A DNA stretch of 38,391 nucleotides, taken from Pyrinomonadaceae bacterium (GTDB lineage: Bacteria; Acidobacteriota; Blastocatellia; Pyrinomonadales; Pyrinomonadaceae). Position numbers and translations under genes: made by a program. Below, piece by piece: positions 1 to 8,492 of the stretch. The DNA lies in the NCBI GenBank assembly GCA_013003295.1, contig JABDJV010000487.1:1-38391 (forward strand), in the 5' to 3' direction. Every line of letters starts with the position of its first letter. The stretch's first letter is position 1. The notes below the pieces were generated by a model. That model saw only the letters and a list, made by a program, of their open reading frames with translations, searched no databases and was not told where the DNA came from.

Positions 1-7
1 CATTTGA

Positions 8-27
8 CCACCCCGTTAACGGGGTGG
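8..27. repeat. 20-bp perfect palindrome (ccaccccgtt/aacggggtgg)
   Basis: Read directly; similar words (cggggtggttt, aaccacccc) occur in the duplicated repeat at 1758-1992. Confidence 0.8.
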
Positions 28-40
28 CTATACTCTCTGA

Positions 41-103
41 CTCCTGTCTCCTGTCTCCTGTCTCCTGCCTCCTGTCTCCCGTCTCCCGTCTCCTGCCTCC
101 CGG
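41..103. repeat. Heptanucleotide tandem repeat, nine degenerate units of CTCCTGT/CTCCTGC/CTCCCGT
   Basis: Nine consecutive 7-bp units read directly, immediately downstream of the minus-strand lpd stop codon. Confidence 0.9.
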
Positions 104-107
104 CAAA

Positions 108-1517
108 CTACATATGAATCGTCAGATCATGGACACCTTCGGCCGCTTCCATCATCGATTCGGAAACAGTCGGGTGAGCGTGGATGATCTTTCCAAGCTC
201 GTCAGCGGTTGTTTCAAGCGCCATTCCGACACAGGCCTCCGCAAGCAATTCCGTCGCGTGCGGGCCGATGATATGAACGCCGAGAACTTCGTCGTATTTT
301 GTCTCCGCAACAATCTTGATAAATCCATCGGTTTCGCCCAGGATTCTTGCTTTGCCAGATGCCGAGAACGGAAACTTACCAACCTTTACGTCGTAGCCGG
401 CTTCTTTCGCTTTTGCTTCAGTCATACCAACAGACGCAACCTCAGGGTCGCAATAGGTACAGTTTGGAACAATATTGTGGTTGATCGGCTCCACGGTTTT
501 ACCGGCGAGTCTTTCGACGACCAGGATTCCTTCTTTACTTGCAAGGTGCGCAAGCCAGGCCGTGTCGATCACATCGCCGATCGCAAACACGCCGGGTTCG
601 GCGGTTTCGCAATATTCGTTTACTTCGACAACTCCGCGGTCATTCACCACGACCTTTGTGTTTTCCAGCCCAAGGTTTTCCAAATACGGCATTCTACCGA
701 TCGCGACAAGGACCATTTCGGCTTCAAGAGCAACATCTTTGCCTTTCGAATCTTTACCCGACAGTTTTACGGAGTTTTTCAACTTTTTCATCGTATCGAG
801 TTTTACGCCGGTCATGCATTTGATCTTTTGCTTTCTGAAAGAGCGTTCGAGTTGTTTCGAAACATCGGCATCTTCGATCGGGACAATTCTGTCCAGTAAT
901 TCAACAACGGTCGTTTCGCAGCCAAACCGGGCATATACCGATGCGAATTCAACGCCGACCGCTCCCGAGCCGATCACTACCATCGATTTCGGAACCTTTT
1001 CGAGTTCGAGAATATGATCGGAATTCACGACCTGTTTACCGTCTGTCTCAAATCCCGGGATCGGGCGAACAACCGAACCCGTGGCAATGATGATGTTTTT
1101 TGTATCGATCGTTTCCTTTTTTCCGTCGTTTAGAGCTACTTCGACTTTGCCCTTTCCGGCAATTTTTCCAAACCCGTTAAAGACCTTAACCTTATTCTTC
1201 TTCATCAAATAGGAAACGCCGGCAGAGTTCTTTGATACTACGTCAGATTTATATTTTTGAACGCCCGGCCAATCGAAGCCCAGGTTTTCAACTTTCAAGC
1301 CAAAATCTTCGAAATGTCCCGCTTTCTGGTAAAGATGAGCCGCGTTTAGCAATGCTTTTGTTGGGATGCATCCCCGGAGGCCGCATGTGCCGCCCAGACT
1401 GCCGCCATCTTCCTTTTCTACTAAGGCGACTTTCAAACCCATCTGCGAACCCCTGATCGCGGCTACATATCCACCGGGACCGGAGCCGATTATTGTTACG
1501 TCAAATTGTTCTGCCAT
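108..1517 (-). CDS. lpdA: Dihydrolipoyl dehydrogenase (E3), FAD-dependent pyridine nucleotide-disulfide oxidoreductase
   Basis: 469 aa; N-terminal GSGPGGYVAAIRGSQMG, redox-active GGTCGLRGCIPTK, NAD-binding VVIGSGAVGVEFAS, FAIGDV and C-terminal HAHPTVSESMMEAA. Confidence 0.95.
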   Translation of the reverse strand: MAEQFDVTIIGSGPGGYVAAIRGSQMGLKVALVEKEDGGSLGGTCGLRGCIPTKALLNAAHLYQKAGHFEDFGLKVENLGFDWPGVQKYKSDVVSKNSAGVSYLMKKNKVKVFNGFGKIAGKGKVEVALNDGKKETIDTKNIIIATGSVVRPIPGFETDGKQVVNSDHILELEKVPKSMVVIGSGAVGVEFASVYARFGCETTVVELLDRIVPIEDADVSKQLERSFRKQKIKCMTGVKLDTMKKLKNSVKLSGKDSKGKDVALEAEMVLVAIGRMPYLENLGLENTKVVVNDRGVVEVNEYCETAEPGVFAIGDVIDTAWLAHLASKEGILVVERLAGKTVEPINHNIVPNCTYCDPEVASVGMTEAKAKEAGYDVKVGKFPFSASGKARILGETDGFIKIVAETKYDEVLGVHIIGPHATELLAEACVGMALETTADELGKIIHAHPTVSESMMEAAEGVHDLTIHM

Positions 1518-1757
1518 TTATATCCTCGTTTTATAGTTTTTTGGGTTGTTAGGCCGTCGGGTGTTTTGGTCGTCGGAGACAAAGCAATGGAATTTGCTTT
1601 TAACCCAGTTACTTACAAACATTCTGACTTAACAACTCATTTTCGATGCGAAACTATCATTATAGGAATTTGCGGGCAAAAGAAAAAGCGACCAAAATCA
1701 TTTTACTCGCTTTATTGTGTGAACATTTGAGAGATTTCTGTCGCGGCGCGAAAAACT

Positions 1758-1992
1758 CCCCTCCTTGGATAAGGAGGGGTGGCACGAAGTGACGGGGTGG
1801 TTTGTTCGGGGCGCGTTGATTGCGAAAGAGAACGGTGCGCAACCACCCCGCCCATGAATGGGCACCCTTCCTTGGATAAGGAGGGGTGGCACGAAGTGAG
1901 GGGGTGGTTTGTTCGGGGCGCGTTGATTACGAAAGAGAACGGGGCACAACCACCCCACCCATGAATGGGCACCCCTCCTTCGGAAGGAGGGG
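1758..1992. repeat. Tandem duplication of a ~107-bp intergenic repeat bounded by GC-rich hairpins (cccctccttggataaggagggg), plus a third terminal hairpin
   Basis: First unit about 1758-1864, second about 1865-1971, closing hairpin cccctcctt-cgg-aaggagggg 1972-1992; read directly. Confidence 0.85.
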
Positions 1993-2005
1993 AGTTTTTG
2001 TGTTG

Positions 2006-2386
2006 CTACATCTTAAATATATCCTGATATTCCTTGAGCAGGCTCTTCATATCGTTGGCGTTTCCGCCCTTCATCGCTCCTTTCATAACGGCGCCCGATA
2101 AAGCTGTGACATTCTTGGTGACACTCGCCATTAGCTTCTTCTTCGATTCCTCACTTACCTGGAATCCGCGTGCGCCCTTGATTCCATCCCAACTCGCTTT
2201 TAGCGATTCCTTCTTTTCGTCAAAAACTTTTTTTGCGCCCTCAGCGTCACCGGATTCGATCTTTGACGTCATCGTTTGGGTCACGGTCTCAAATTCGGTA
2301 ATAAACGACTCGATCTCGGCATCCTTGCTGCATCCGGCGAACGCCAGACAACTCAATAAAGCGATGGGTAATAGCAGTTTTTTCAT
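2006..2386 (-). CDS. Small putative lipoprotein of unknown function
   Basis: 126 aa; signal peptide with lipobox-like MKKLLLPIALLSCLAFAGCSKD. Confidence 0.7.
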   Translation of the reverse strand: MKKLLLPIALLSCLAFAGCSKDAEIESFITEFETVTQTMTSKIESGDAEGAKKVFDEKKESLKASWDGIKGARGFQVSEESKKKLMASVTKNVTALSGAVMKGAMKGGNANDMKSLLKEYQDIFKM

Positions 2387-2486
2387 AGTAATAAAAAGTC
2401 TCCTGTTTGTAATTTTTATGGTTTCGAACTTTAATGTTTAGAGAACGCGCGCGCCGAGTAATCTTGCAGGATATTGAAGAGATTTT

Positions 2487-3164
2487 ATGCATAAAATGGA
2501 AGAGTTTGATCCGAAAGAGAATGCCCACAAACTCGCAGAGTCTTTTTTGGAAAAAGGCGATGCAGTCGGCTGGTTTGAAGCACTCTACTCCGAGGCGTCG
2601 GGAGATCATGAACACGTGCCCTGGGCCGATCTGGAGCCAAATCGGTTTTTGGTCGAGTGGGCGGAAGGCGTTGGTCTGAACGGAAACGGACGAAGTGCCC
2701 TTGTAGTTGGTTGCGGCCTGGGTGACGATGCGAAATATCTATACGATTTGGGTTTTATAGTGACGGCGTTTGATATTTCTAAGAAGGCGATCGAATGGGC
2801 AAAGAAGATCCATGCCAAAACGGATATTGAGTTTGCTGTTGTGGATCTATTCGACCCGCCAAAGGAATGGGATAAAGCGTTTCAATTGGTTTTGGAGGTT
2901 TACACAATTCAGGCGTTGCCATTGGGCTTGCGGGAGAAAACGATCGACGCGATAAGCAGTTTTGTTGCGGAAAACGGGGAAATCGTGGTCGTGCAGAGGC
3001 ATCGGGAAAATAATGAAGAACCCGAGGGATTGCCATGGGCATTGTCGCCGAAAGATCTGTCGCGGTTCGAAGCGAATGGTCTGAAGCAAGTTTCTCGCGA
3101 TGAGTATTTTGGCGATGAAGAGGAGCCGGTCAAGAGATTTGTTGTGAAGTATAAGCCATCGTAG
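2487..3164 (+). CDS. Class I SAM-dependent methyltransferase
   Basis: 225 aa; motif I ALVVGCGLGDDAKYLYDLGFIVTAFDISKKAIEWAKK, similar in style to thiopurine methyltransferase/TehB-like proteins. Confidence 0.8.
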   Translation: MHKMEEFDPKENAHKLAESFLEKGDAVGWFEALYSEASGDHEHVPWADLEPNRFLVEWAEGVGLNGNGRSALVVGCGLGDDAKYLYDLGFIVTAFDISKKAIEWAKKIHAKTDIEFAVVDLFDPPKEWDKAFQLVLEVYTIQALPLGLREKTIDAISSFVAENGEIVVVQRHRENNEEPEGLPWALSPKDLSRFEANGLKQVSRDEYFGDEEEPVKRFVVKYKPS

Positions 3165-3181
3165 ATGGCGTCAGCGTTTAG

Positions 3182-3212
3182 CCCATAGCGAGGCCGAAGG
3201 CCGAGCTATGGG
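3182..3212. terminator. Hairpin (cccatagc...gctatggg) just downstream of the methyltransferase; possible terminator or repeat
   Basis: 8-bp perfect arms with inner ggcc-gaa-ggcc; no clear T tract. Confidence 0.4.
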
Positions 3213-3230
3213 TAATCGCAAAACCATTTT

Positions 3231-3318
3231 GAGCCCGCGTATGCGGGTGACAGATTCACTGGCGATCTACGCCGTCCCGATCTGGGCGAATTCGACTGTC
3301 ACCCGCATACGCGGGCTC
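3231..3318. repeat. REP/BIME-like inverted repeat with 23-bp perfect arms, each arm containing cccgcgtatgcggg or its complement
   Basis: gagcccgcgtatgcgggtgacag (3231-3253) and ctgtcacccgcatacgcgggctc (3296-3318) are exact reverse complements; a related cccgcattcgcggg lies about 50 bp further right. Confidence 0.9.
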
Positions 3319-3415
3319 CTGAATATTTCGTTATTGGTACCCAGACCTGTCGGTCTTGGCTACATGCTTTCCGCCCGCATTCGCGGGCCCGGGCTACACC
3401 GACCGCCGCCGCCGA

Positions 3416-4711
3416 TCAAATCTCCTTTTTTGCCATTCTTGCCCATTTTTGGAGCTCACTCCGCCGGTAGTACGCCGCCGTTTTGACAGCTTCGATCACG
3501 CGCTCAAACATCTCTCTGGCTTTTTCACTTTCGCCTTTTTTCTTATGAAGCGTGCCCAGATAATAAAGGCCCTCGGCGTCAAACGGACGCTTTAGCTCGA
3601 ATCTTTCCAGAGCCTCTTGAGCTTCATTAAACATCTCGGCTTCCAGATATGTAGCCCCGATCTCGCGCCATACCTCGTTTGAGGAATAGGTCTCGTCCTG
3701 CTCGACGACAACCGAGAAATGCTCGATCGCCTTTTGCAAGTCCTTGTTTGTCCGGGCGATCTTTCCGAGCTCATAATTCGCGTCGATCTCTTCGCCGTCG
3801 ATCTCGACCGCTTTGGTGAAATGCTCAAGAGCTTTCTCATGCTGCCGTCTTTTCTGGTAGATCAAACCGAGCTGGAGATGAGCGTCGGCGTCATTTGGAT
3901 TTATCGTTGCGTTTTCAAGAAATCGCTTGAGATTTCGTTTTTGCCGCATCGAATTTCCCAGTCCGCGCACCTCGCTGCCCAAATATCCACCCAAATAAAT
4001 GATCGCAAAGAAAAGCAGGAAGGGAGAAAACAGCCAGGGCGAAATAAACTGAAATACGTAACCGCCGAGGCTATAGAATATCCAAGAAATAGCGATGGTA
4101 AGTATCGCCGGACCGTATTCGACTCCAAAAACCGTTCGCAAGACAAAGATCATAAGCCCGCCAAAGATCAAACCGCTGGCCAGCCAAAAGCCCAGATAGA
4201 CCGATCCCGAAACATTCTTCAAAAGGAAGGCCACAACGGCAAAAGGAAGATGAGCAGCAACCCAGGCCATAAGCGAGCAGGTCGAAAGCGTGGCGTAATC
4301 ACGCCGCAAAACGGTTCCGGGAGTTCCTAAAGAGCCAAAAAGCGCAAGCAAAATGATCGTCGCCGGAAAGTAGAACACCGAAAGGGAAATCAGCGGCGTA
4401 AAGAAGCTTGAATCAAACCTAAACAACCATTGGATACTTTTCCCAAGGACAGGAAAATCGGCGCGATCATCAATTGTTGGATTCGAAACGGGTGCAATAT
4501 CTCCGTCAACATTGTATTCGTCCAATTGATAGTATGTGGGCTGGGAAACTTCGTAGCTTTTCATGATGCTGGAATTGACCGAATACTGAAAAGCAAATGA
4601 AACCAACAAGACAGCAATGGCTGCAAAGAGCCAGCTCCCTTGGTCCATGATCTCACTGAAGGCCGATGCCGGACGAAAGTATATTTGAAACAGAAGTTTG
4701 AGATTTTCCAT
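3416..4711 (-). CDS. Membrane protein with N-terminal Yip1-like multi-TM region and C-terminal TPR repeats
   Basis: 431 aa; multiple hydrophobic helices followed by TPR-like NPNDADAHLQLGLIYQKRRQHEKALEHFTKAVEID / DANYELGKIARTNKDLQKAIEHFSVVVEQD. Confidence 0.75.
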   Translation of the reverse strand: MENLKLLFQIYFRPASAFSEIMDQGSWLFAAIAVLLVSFAFQYSVNSSIMKSYEVSQPTYYQLDEYNVDGDIAPVSNPTIDDRADFPVLGKSIQWLFRFDSSFFTPLISLSVFYFPATIILLALFGSLGTPGTVLRRDYATLSTCSLMAWVAAHLPFAVVAFLLKNVSGSVYLGFWLASGLIFGGLMIFVLRTVFGVEYGPAILTIAISWIFYSLGGYVFQFISPWLFSPFLLFFAIIYLGGYLGSEVRGLGNSMRQKRNLKRFLENATINPNDADAHLQLGLIYQKRRQHEKALEHFTKAVEIDGEEIDANYELGKIARTNKDLQKAIEHFSVVVEQDETYSSNEVWREIGATYLEAEMFNEAQEALERFELKRPFDAEGLYYLGTLHKKKGESEKAREMFERVIEAVKTAAYYRRSELQKWARMAKKEI

Positions 4712-4845
4712 AAAAAGTTGGGATTTGCGGTTGGTCCCGCACTTAATAAGTTAATTCGAAATATGAAACCGTGTCAATACTTTTTTATTTTTGATTATCT
4801 TGTAAAATAAAGCGAATCAAAGAAATTAGAGTTGAATGGGCAATT

Positions 4846-6228
4846 ATGAATACAAGAATTGAAACGGATTCGATGGGTGAGATCGAGGTCCAGACGGACA
4901 AATACTGGGGAGCTCAGACACAGAGGAGTTTAAAAAACTTCGATATAGGATTTGATGTGATGCCGAGGGAGATGATCCGTGCGTTGGGGATTCTGAAAAA
5001 AGCTTGCGCGATCGTGAATACGGACCTGGGGAAACTACCTGAAGATAAGAGAGATCTGATCGTGCAGGCGGCGGACGAGGTGATCGAAGGCAAGCTTGAC
5101 GAACACTTTCCTTTAAGGGTCTGGCAGACGGGTTCGGGAACGCAGACGAATATGAATTCGAATGAGGTCATCTCAAATCGCGCGATCGAGATTGCGGGCG
5201 GCGAAATGGGTTCAAAAACGCCGATTCATCCCAATGATGACGTTAATAAATCGCAGAGTTCGAATGACACATTTCCGACGGCGATGTACATTGCTGCGGC
5301 CGAGCAGTTGACGAAGCTTATCCCGCAGGTGCAGAAAGTCCACGATGCGATCGATACCAAGGCAAAGGAATTTGCAGACGTGGTGAAGATCGGCCGGACA
5401 CATCTGCAGGATGCTACCCCACTGACCGTAGGCCAGGAATTCGGCGGTTGGGCAAGTTTGGTTGAGCGGGATATTGAGCGCCTGAACCAGGTGATGAGCG
5501 GTCTTCTCGACCTTGCGATCGGCGGAACCGCCGTTGGAACGGGACTAAATTCTCATCCGGAATACGCCGAGAGAGTTTCGGCAAAGATTGCTGAGTTAAC
5601 CGGACTGGAATTTAAGGCCCATCCAAACAAATTTGCCGCGCTTTCTGCTCACGATGAGCTCATTTTTGCTTCAGGTGCGGTGAAAACGCTGGCGGCATCA
5701 TTGATGAAGATCGCAAATGACATACGTTGGCTCGGGTCCGGACCCCGCTGCGGACTTGGTGAACTAAACCTGCCTGAAAATGAACCGGGCAGCTCGATCA
5801 TGCCCGGGAAGGTCAATCCGACACAAAGCGAGGCAATGACCATGGTTGCGGCACAGGTAATGGGAAATGATGCGGCGATCGGATTTGCCGGGTCGCAGGG
5901 GAATTTTGAACTAAATGTTTTCAAACCGGTGATGATCCATAATTTTCTGCATTCGGTACGTTTGATACACGATGTGTGCCACGGATTCGTTGATTATTGC
6001 ATCGCCGGGATCACACTCAACCGCGAACAGATCGACGAATATCTCAATGATTCGCTGATGCTCGTTACGGCACTTAATCAACACATCGGCTATGATGCTG
6101 CATCAAAGATCGCAAAGAATGCACACAAGAGGGGAATTAAACTGCGAGAATCTGCAATTGAACTGGGCATTTTGGACGGCGAGAAATTCGATGAGTTAGT
6201 GAAGCCCGAAGAAATGACCAAACCATAA
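4846..6228 (+). CDS. fumC: Class II fumarate hydratase
   Basis: 460 aa; [30 protein letters not shown] and signature [16 protein letters not shown]. Confidence 0.96.
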   Translation: MNTRIETDSMGEIEVQTDKYWGAQTQRSLKNFDIGFDVMPREMIRALGILKKACAIVNTDLGKLPEDKRDLIVQAADEVIEGKLDEHFPLRVWQTGSGTQTNMNSNEVISNRAIEIAGGEMGSKTPIHPNDDVNKSQSSNDTFPTAMYIAAAEQLTKLIPQVQKVHDAIDTKAKEFADVVKIGRTHLQDATPLTVGQEFGGWASLVERDIERLNQVMSGLLDLAIGGTAVGTGLNSHPEYAERVSAKIAELTGLEFKAHPNKFAALSAHDELIFASGAVKTLAASLMKIANDIRWLGSGPRCGLGELNLPENEPGSSIMPGKVNPTQSEAMTMVAAQVMGNDAAIGFAGSQGNFELNVFKPVMIHNFLHSVRLIHDVCHGFVDYCIAGITLNREQIDEYLNDSLMLVTALNQHIGYDAASKIAKNAHKRGIKLRESAIELGILDGEKFDELVKPEEMTKP

Positions 6229-6245
6229 AGTTTCTTTTGTTCTTG

Positions 6246-6731
6246 CTAGCCTCCAATAATAACCGTTGGGCAACCCATTACAATCGGGTCTTCCCCCCCG
6301 AGTGCTTCTACGACCTTATCTCCTTGTCTCGCAGCAGGCATATGGTTTATCAAAACACTAGACGATCCCTGAAGTACAACTCCCGGACCGTGTGGTGCCG
6401 GGACCGGCGCAGCACAGGGTATCAAACAGTTGTGCATATCAAACGCCCCCAATAGCGACGTCATCGCGGCGGTAGCGGCAGCTTTAGCGGCGGTTTCAGC
6501 GGCGATTGCCGCGGTTTTTGAAACCGGATCGGGTGCCGCCTTTGAGGCTTCTTCTAGGACTTTAATTGATGTTTGCACACCTTGAAGAGTGGCTTGTAAT
6601 CCTGCTGCTGCGGCGGCTGGAACCGCGCGCCACGCAGGAAGAAATCCTATTAATACGTTTACACTCCCAGGCCCTGGCATCAAGGGTGTTCCGTGTCCGG
6701 TCGCATCCGTCGGTCGCGCTGCTGCTGGCAT
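6246..6731 (-). CDS. PAAR-like T6SS spike-tip protein
   Basis: 161 aa; MPAAARPTDATGHGTPLMPGPGSVNVLIGFLPAWRAVP ... PHGPGVVLQGSSSVLINHMPAARQGDKVVEALGGEDPIVMGCPTVIIGG. Confidence 0.85.
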   Translation of the reverse strand: MPAAARPTDATGHGTPLMPGPGSVNVLIGFLPAWRAVPAAAAAGLQATLQGVQTSIKVLEEASKAAPDPVSKTAAIAAETAAKAAATAAMTSLLGAFDMHNCLIPCAAPVPAPHGPGVVLQGSSSVLINHMPAARQGDKVVEALGGEDPIVMGCPTVIIGG

Positions 6732-6814
6732 TGTCTATTCTCCTTCTTTTTGTTTCACTATTTGAATCGCTTAATGAATTCGCAGGCGCGATGTGCATTC
6801 CTAAATATATTTAA

Positions 6815-6852
6815 TTGATTTAACCATCGATAATTATCGATGGTTAAATCAA
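6815..6852. terminator. 38-bp perfect palindrome between the two PAAR genes, overlapping the upstream PAAR stop codon; possible terminator/attenuator or processing hairpin
   Basis: ttgatttaaccatcgataattatcgatggttaaatcaa is its own reverse complement; read directly. Confidence 0.6.
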
Positions 6853-7337
6853 CCGATTAATACCGCTATTTCTCCCCTACTGATCGGGTTATTACCACCG
6901 AGTGTCTCAACGACCTTGTCGCCTTGTCTCGCCGCCGGTAAATTGTTAATTATCACCGTAGTCGAGGCCTTCAAGACAACCCCTGGTCCGTGAGGAACAA
7001 ACGAAGGTGAAGCAAATTTCGGACAAATATGGATATCAGCCCCGGTTTGCGCCATTACACTTGCCATTGTTGAGTTTGCTGCCGTTTTCGCCGCCGTTTC
7101 CACCGCCAATGCGGTCGACTTCGATGCCGGATCAGGAGCGGTTTTCGTCGCGGTTTCTAATGACGTCATAGTGGTTTCCACAGCGGTTAGTGCGGCCTGA
7201 AGGCCGGCTGCGGCGGCTACGGGAACGGCGCGCCAAGCGCGCAAAAATCCAATCATGACATTCGGACTACCCGGACCGGTATTTAACGGTAGGGAAAAGT
7301 GGCTGGTCCAATCTGATACTCTCGCTGCTGGTGGCAT
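6849..7337 (-). CDS. PAAR-like T6SS spike-tip protein (paralogue of 6246-6731)
   Basis: 162 aa; MPPAARVSDWTSHFSLPLNTGPGSPNVMIGFLRAWRAVPVAAAAGLQAAL ... PHGPGVVLKASTTVIINNLPAARQGDKVVETLGG. Confidence 0.85.
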   Translation of the reverse strand: MPPAARVSDWTSHFSLPLNTGPGSPNVMIGFLRAWRAVPVAAAAGLQAALTAVETTMTSLETATKTAPDPASKSTALAVETAAKTAANSTMASVMAQTGADIHICPKFASPSFVPHGPGVVLKASTTVIINNLPAARQGDKVVETLGGNNPISRGEIAVLIG

Positions 7338-7355
7338 TATTTTATTCTCCTTATA

Positions 7356-8483
7356 CTATTTCTTTTCTAACTCATCGATCAGCAGGCCTTCGTTGGCCAA
7401 AGTGTCAGCCTGCATTCCCCTAAAAAGCGCTACAAAGCCTTCCTCGTCTTCCGAAAGGGTTCCCTCAAAAAACTTAATCGCCCTTAAAAGCCGCAATTTT
7501 GATCCCTCTATCTGTTTTGGTGTTAAGTTATCAAAACTATCTAATTTCGGAATAATATCTCGAAAAACCGTTGTAACCTGTTTCTTAAACGGCTGTCGAT
7601 CTACCCGTTTGCTCTGCTCGGCAACATCCTTTGCCCATGTCTCCTGCCGAATTCGTCTTGCGGCCCACGGCTGCAGGAATTCCTGGTAGCCAAATCCAAC
7701 GGCGATATAAGCCTTTATTTCCTGTTCGATGCGTTCGTTTCTATCGGCGATTCCCACTATCTCGTCTTTGATCGACTGAACCTTCTCGGCACGGTCAAGT
7801 TTTCTCGAGACGTTTTCGACGAATTCCAGATACTCAAGACGGGCCTGGTAATCGGTTTCCTGTTTCGCTTTCAATGCCTCTGTTTTTGTTTTAACTTTTG
7901 CTCGGATGCTTGCGGAATTCGCGCCAAGATCAAGTGCTTCGTGGAGGAGGATCACCTCTTCAAATTCCGCCTGCGAATCAATCTTTGTTAACAGATGCTC
8001 GTAATACGATTTAGCGAACGCCTTATCTTCATTGTCGCCCAGCCTCGCAATTATCCGTGCCAGGACGGTGGACTTCAGATTATCTTTAGTCTCTGCCTCA
8101 CTCTTATCAAGAAATCCTTTCAGCTTCTCAACCAGTTCATTGCTGTCATAGAAAACCGCTACCTTTTCAGCCTGAATGTACGTTTTTAATTTTGCACCCT
8201 TTTCAATTTTTTCTACCAAGTACGCTGCCACATCAGCCGGCTTGAGTTTTCGGGGAACAACATTCCCGGTAAACTCATCCGGTTTAAATATGAATTCGTC
8301 AAGTTCCGGAATCTCCGGTGCTTCTGTCGGCGGCTCTTCGCCTTGTGAAATTTCCTCGTTTGATTTTTCTTGTTCTTCAGACATAACTTTCAATCCTCTA
8401 CATCCAACAAATAATAACAGCGACGAAATAACTACAAACCAGATTAAAAATCGAATTCGGCAAGTATTACTAACTGATCTCAT
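7356..8483 (-). CDS. Putative lipoprotein, charged and probably alpha-helical; candidate immunity/accessory protein for the adjacent metallopeptidase
   Basis: 375 aa; FLIWFVVISSLLLFVGCRG lipobox-like N-terminus, then a highly charged region; starts 9 bp after the metallopeptidase stop. An internal start (MSEEQEKSNEE) would remove the signal. Confidence 0.6.
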   Translation of the reverse strand: MRSVSNTCRIRFLIWFVVISSLLLFVGCRGLKVMSEEQEKSNEEISQGEEPPTEAPEIPELDEFIFKPDEFTGNVVPRKLKPADVAAYLVEKIEKGAKLKTYIQAEKVAVFYDSNELVEKLKGFLDKSEAETKDNLKSTVLARIIARLGDNEDKAFAKSYYEHLLTKIDSQAEFEEVILLHEALDLGANSASIRAKVKTKTEALKAKQETDYQARLEYLEFVENVSRKLDRAEKVQSIKDEIVGIADRNERIEQEIKAYIAVGFGYQEFLQPWAARRIRQETWAKDVAEQSKRVDRQPFKKQVTTVFRDIIPKLDSFDNLTPKQIEGSKLRLLRAIKFFEGTLSEDEEGFVALFRGMQADTLANEGLLIDELEKK

Positions 8484-8492
8484 CGTTTCATA

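Noticed and set aside
24-899. 291-aa plus-strand ORF at the left edge
   Set aside because: Fully antisense to a confidently identified dihydrolipoyl dehydrogenase; begins in the heptanucleotide repeat.
1758-1992. CRISPR array
   Set aside because: Only two long units with hairpins; no regular short repeats with unique spacers and no cas genes.
1660-2101. Several short overlapping ORFs with Pro/Arg-rich repeats (e.g. RNQRAPNKPPRHFVPPLLIQG)
   Set aside because: Artefacts of translating the 107-bp intergenic repeat in several frames.
3208-3595. Plus-strand ORFs in the REP-like region
   Set aside because: Translations of palindromic repeats and of the antisense of the TPR membrane protein; no family resemblance.
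7356-8483. TssJ lipoprotein
   Set aside because: Much longer than TssJ, charged and apparently helical, and located in the effector island; no resemblance to TssJ.
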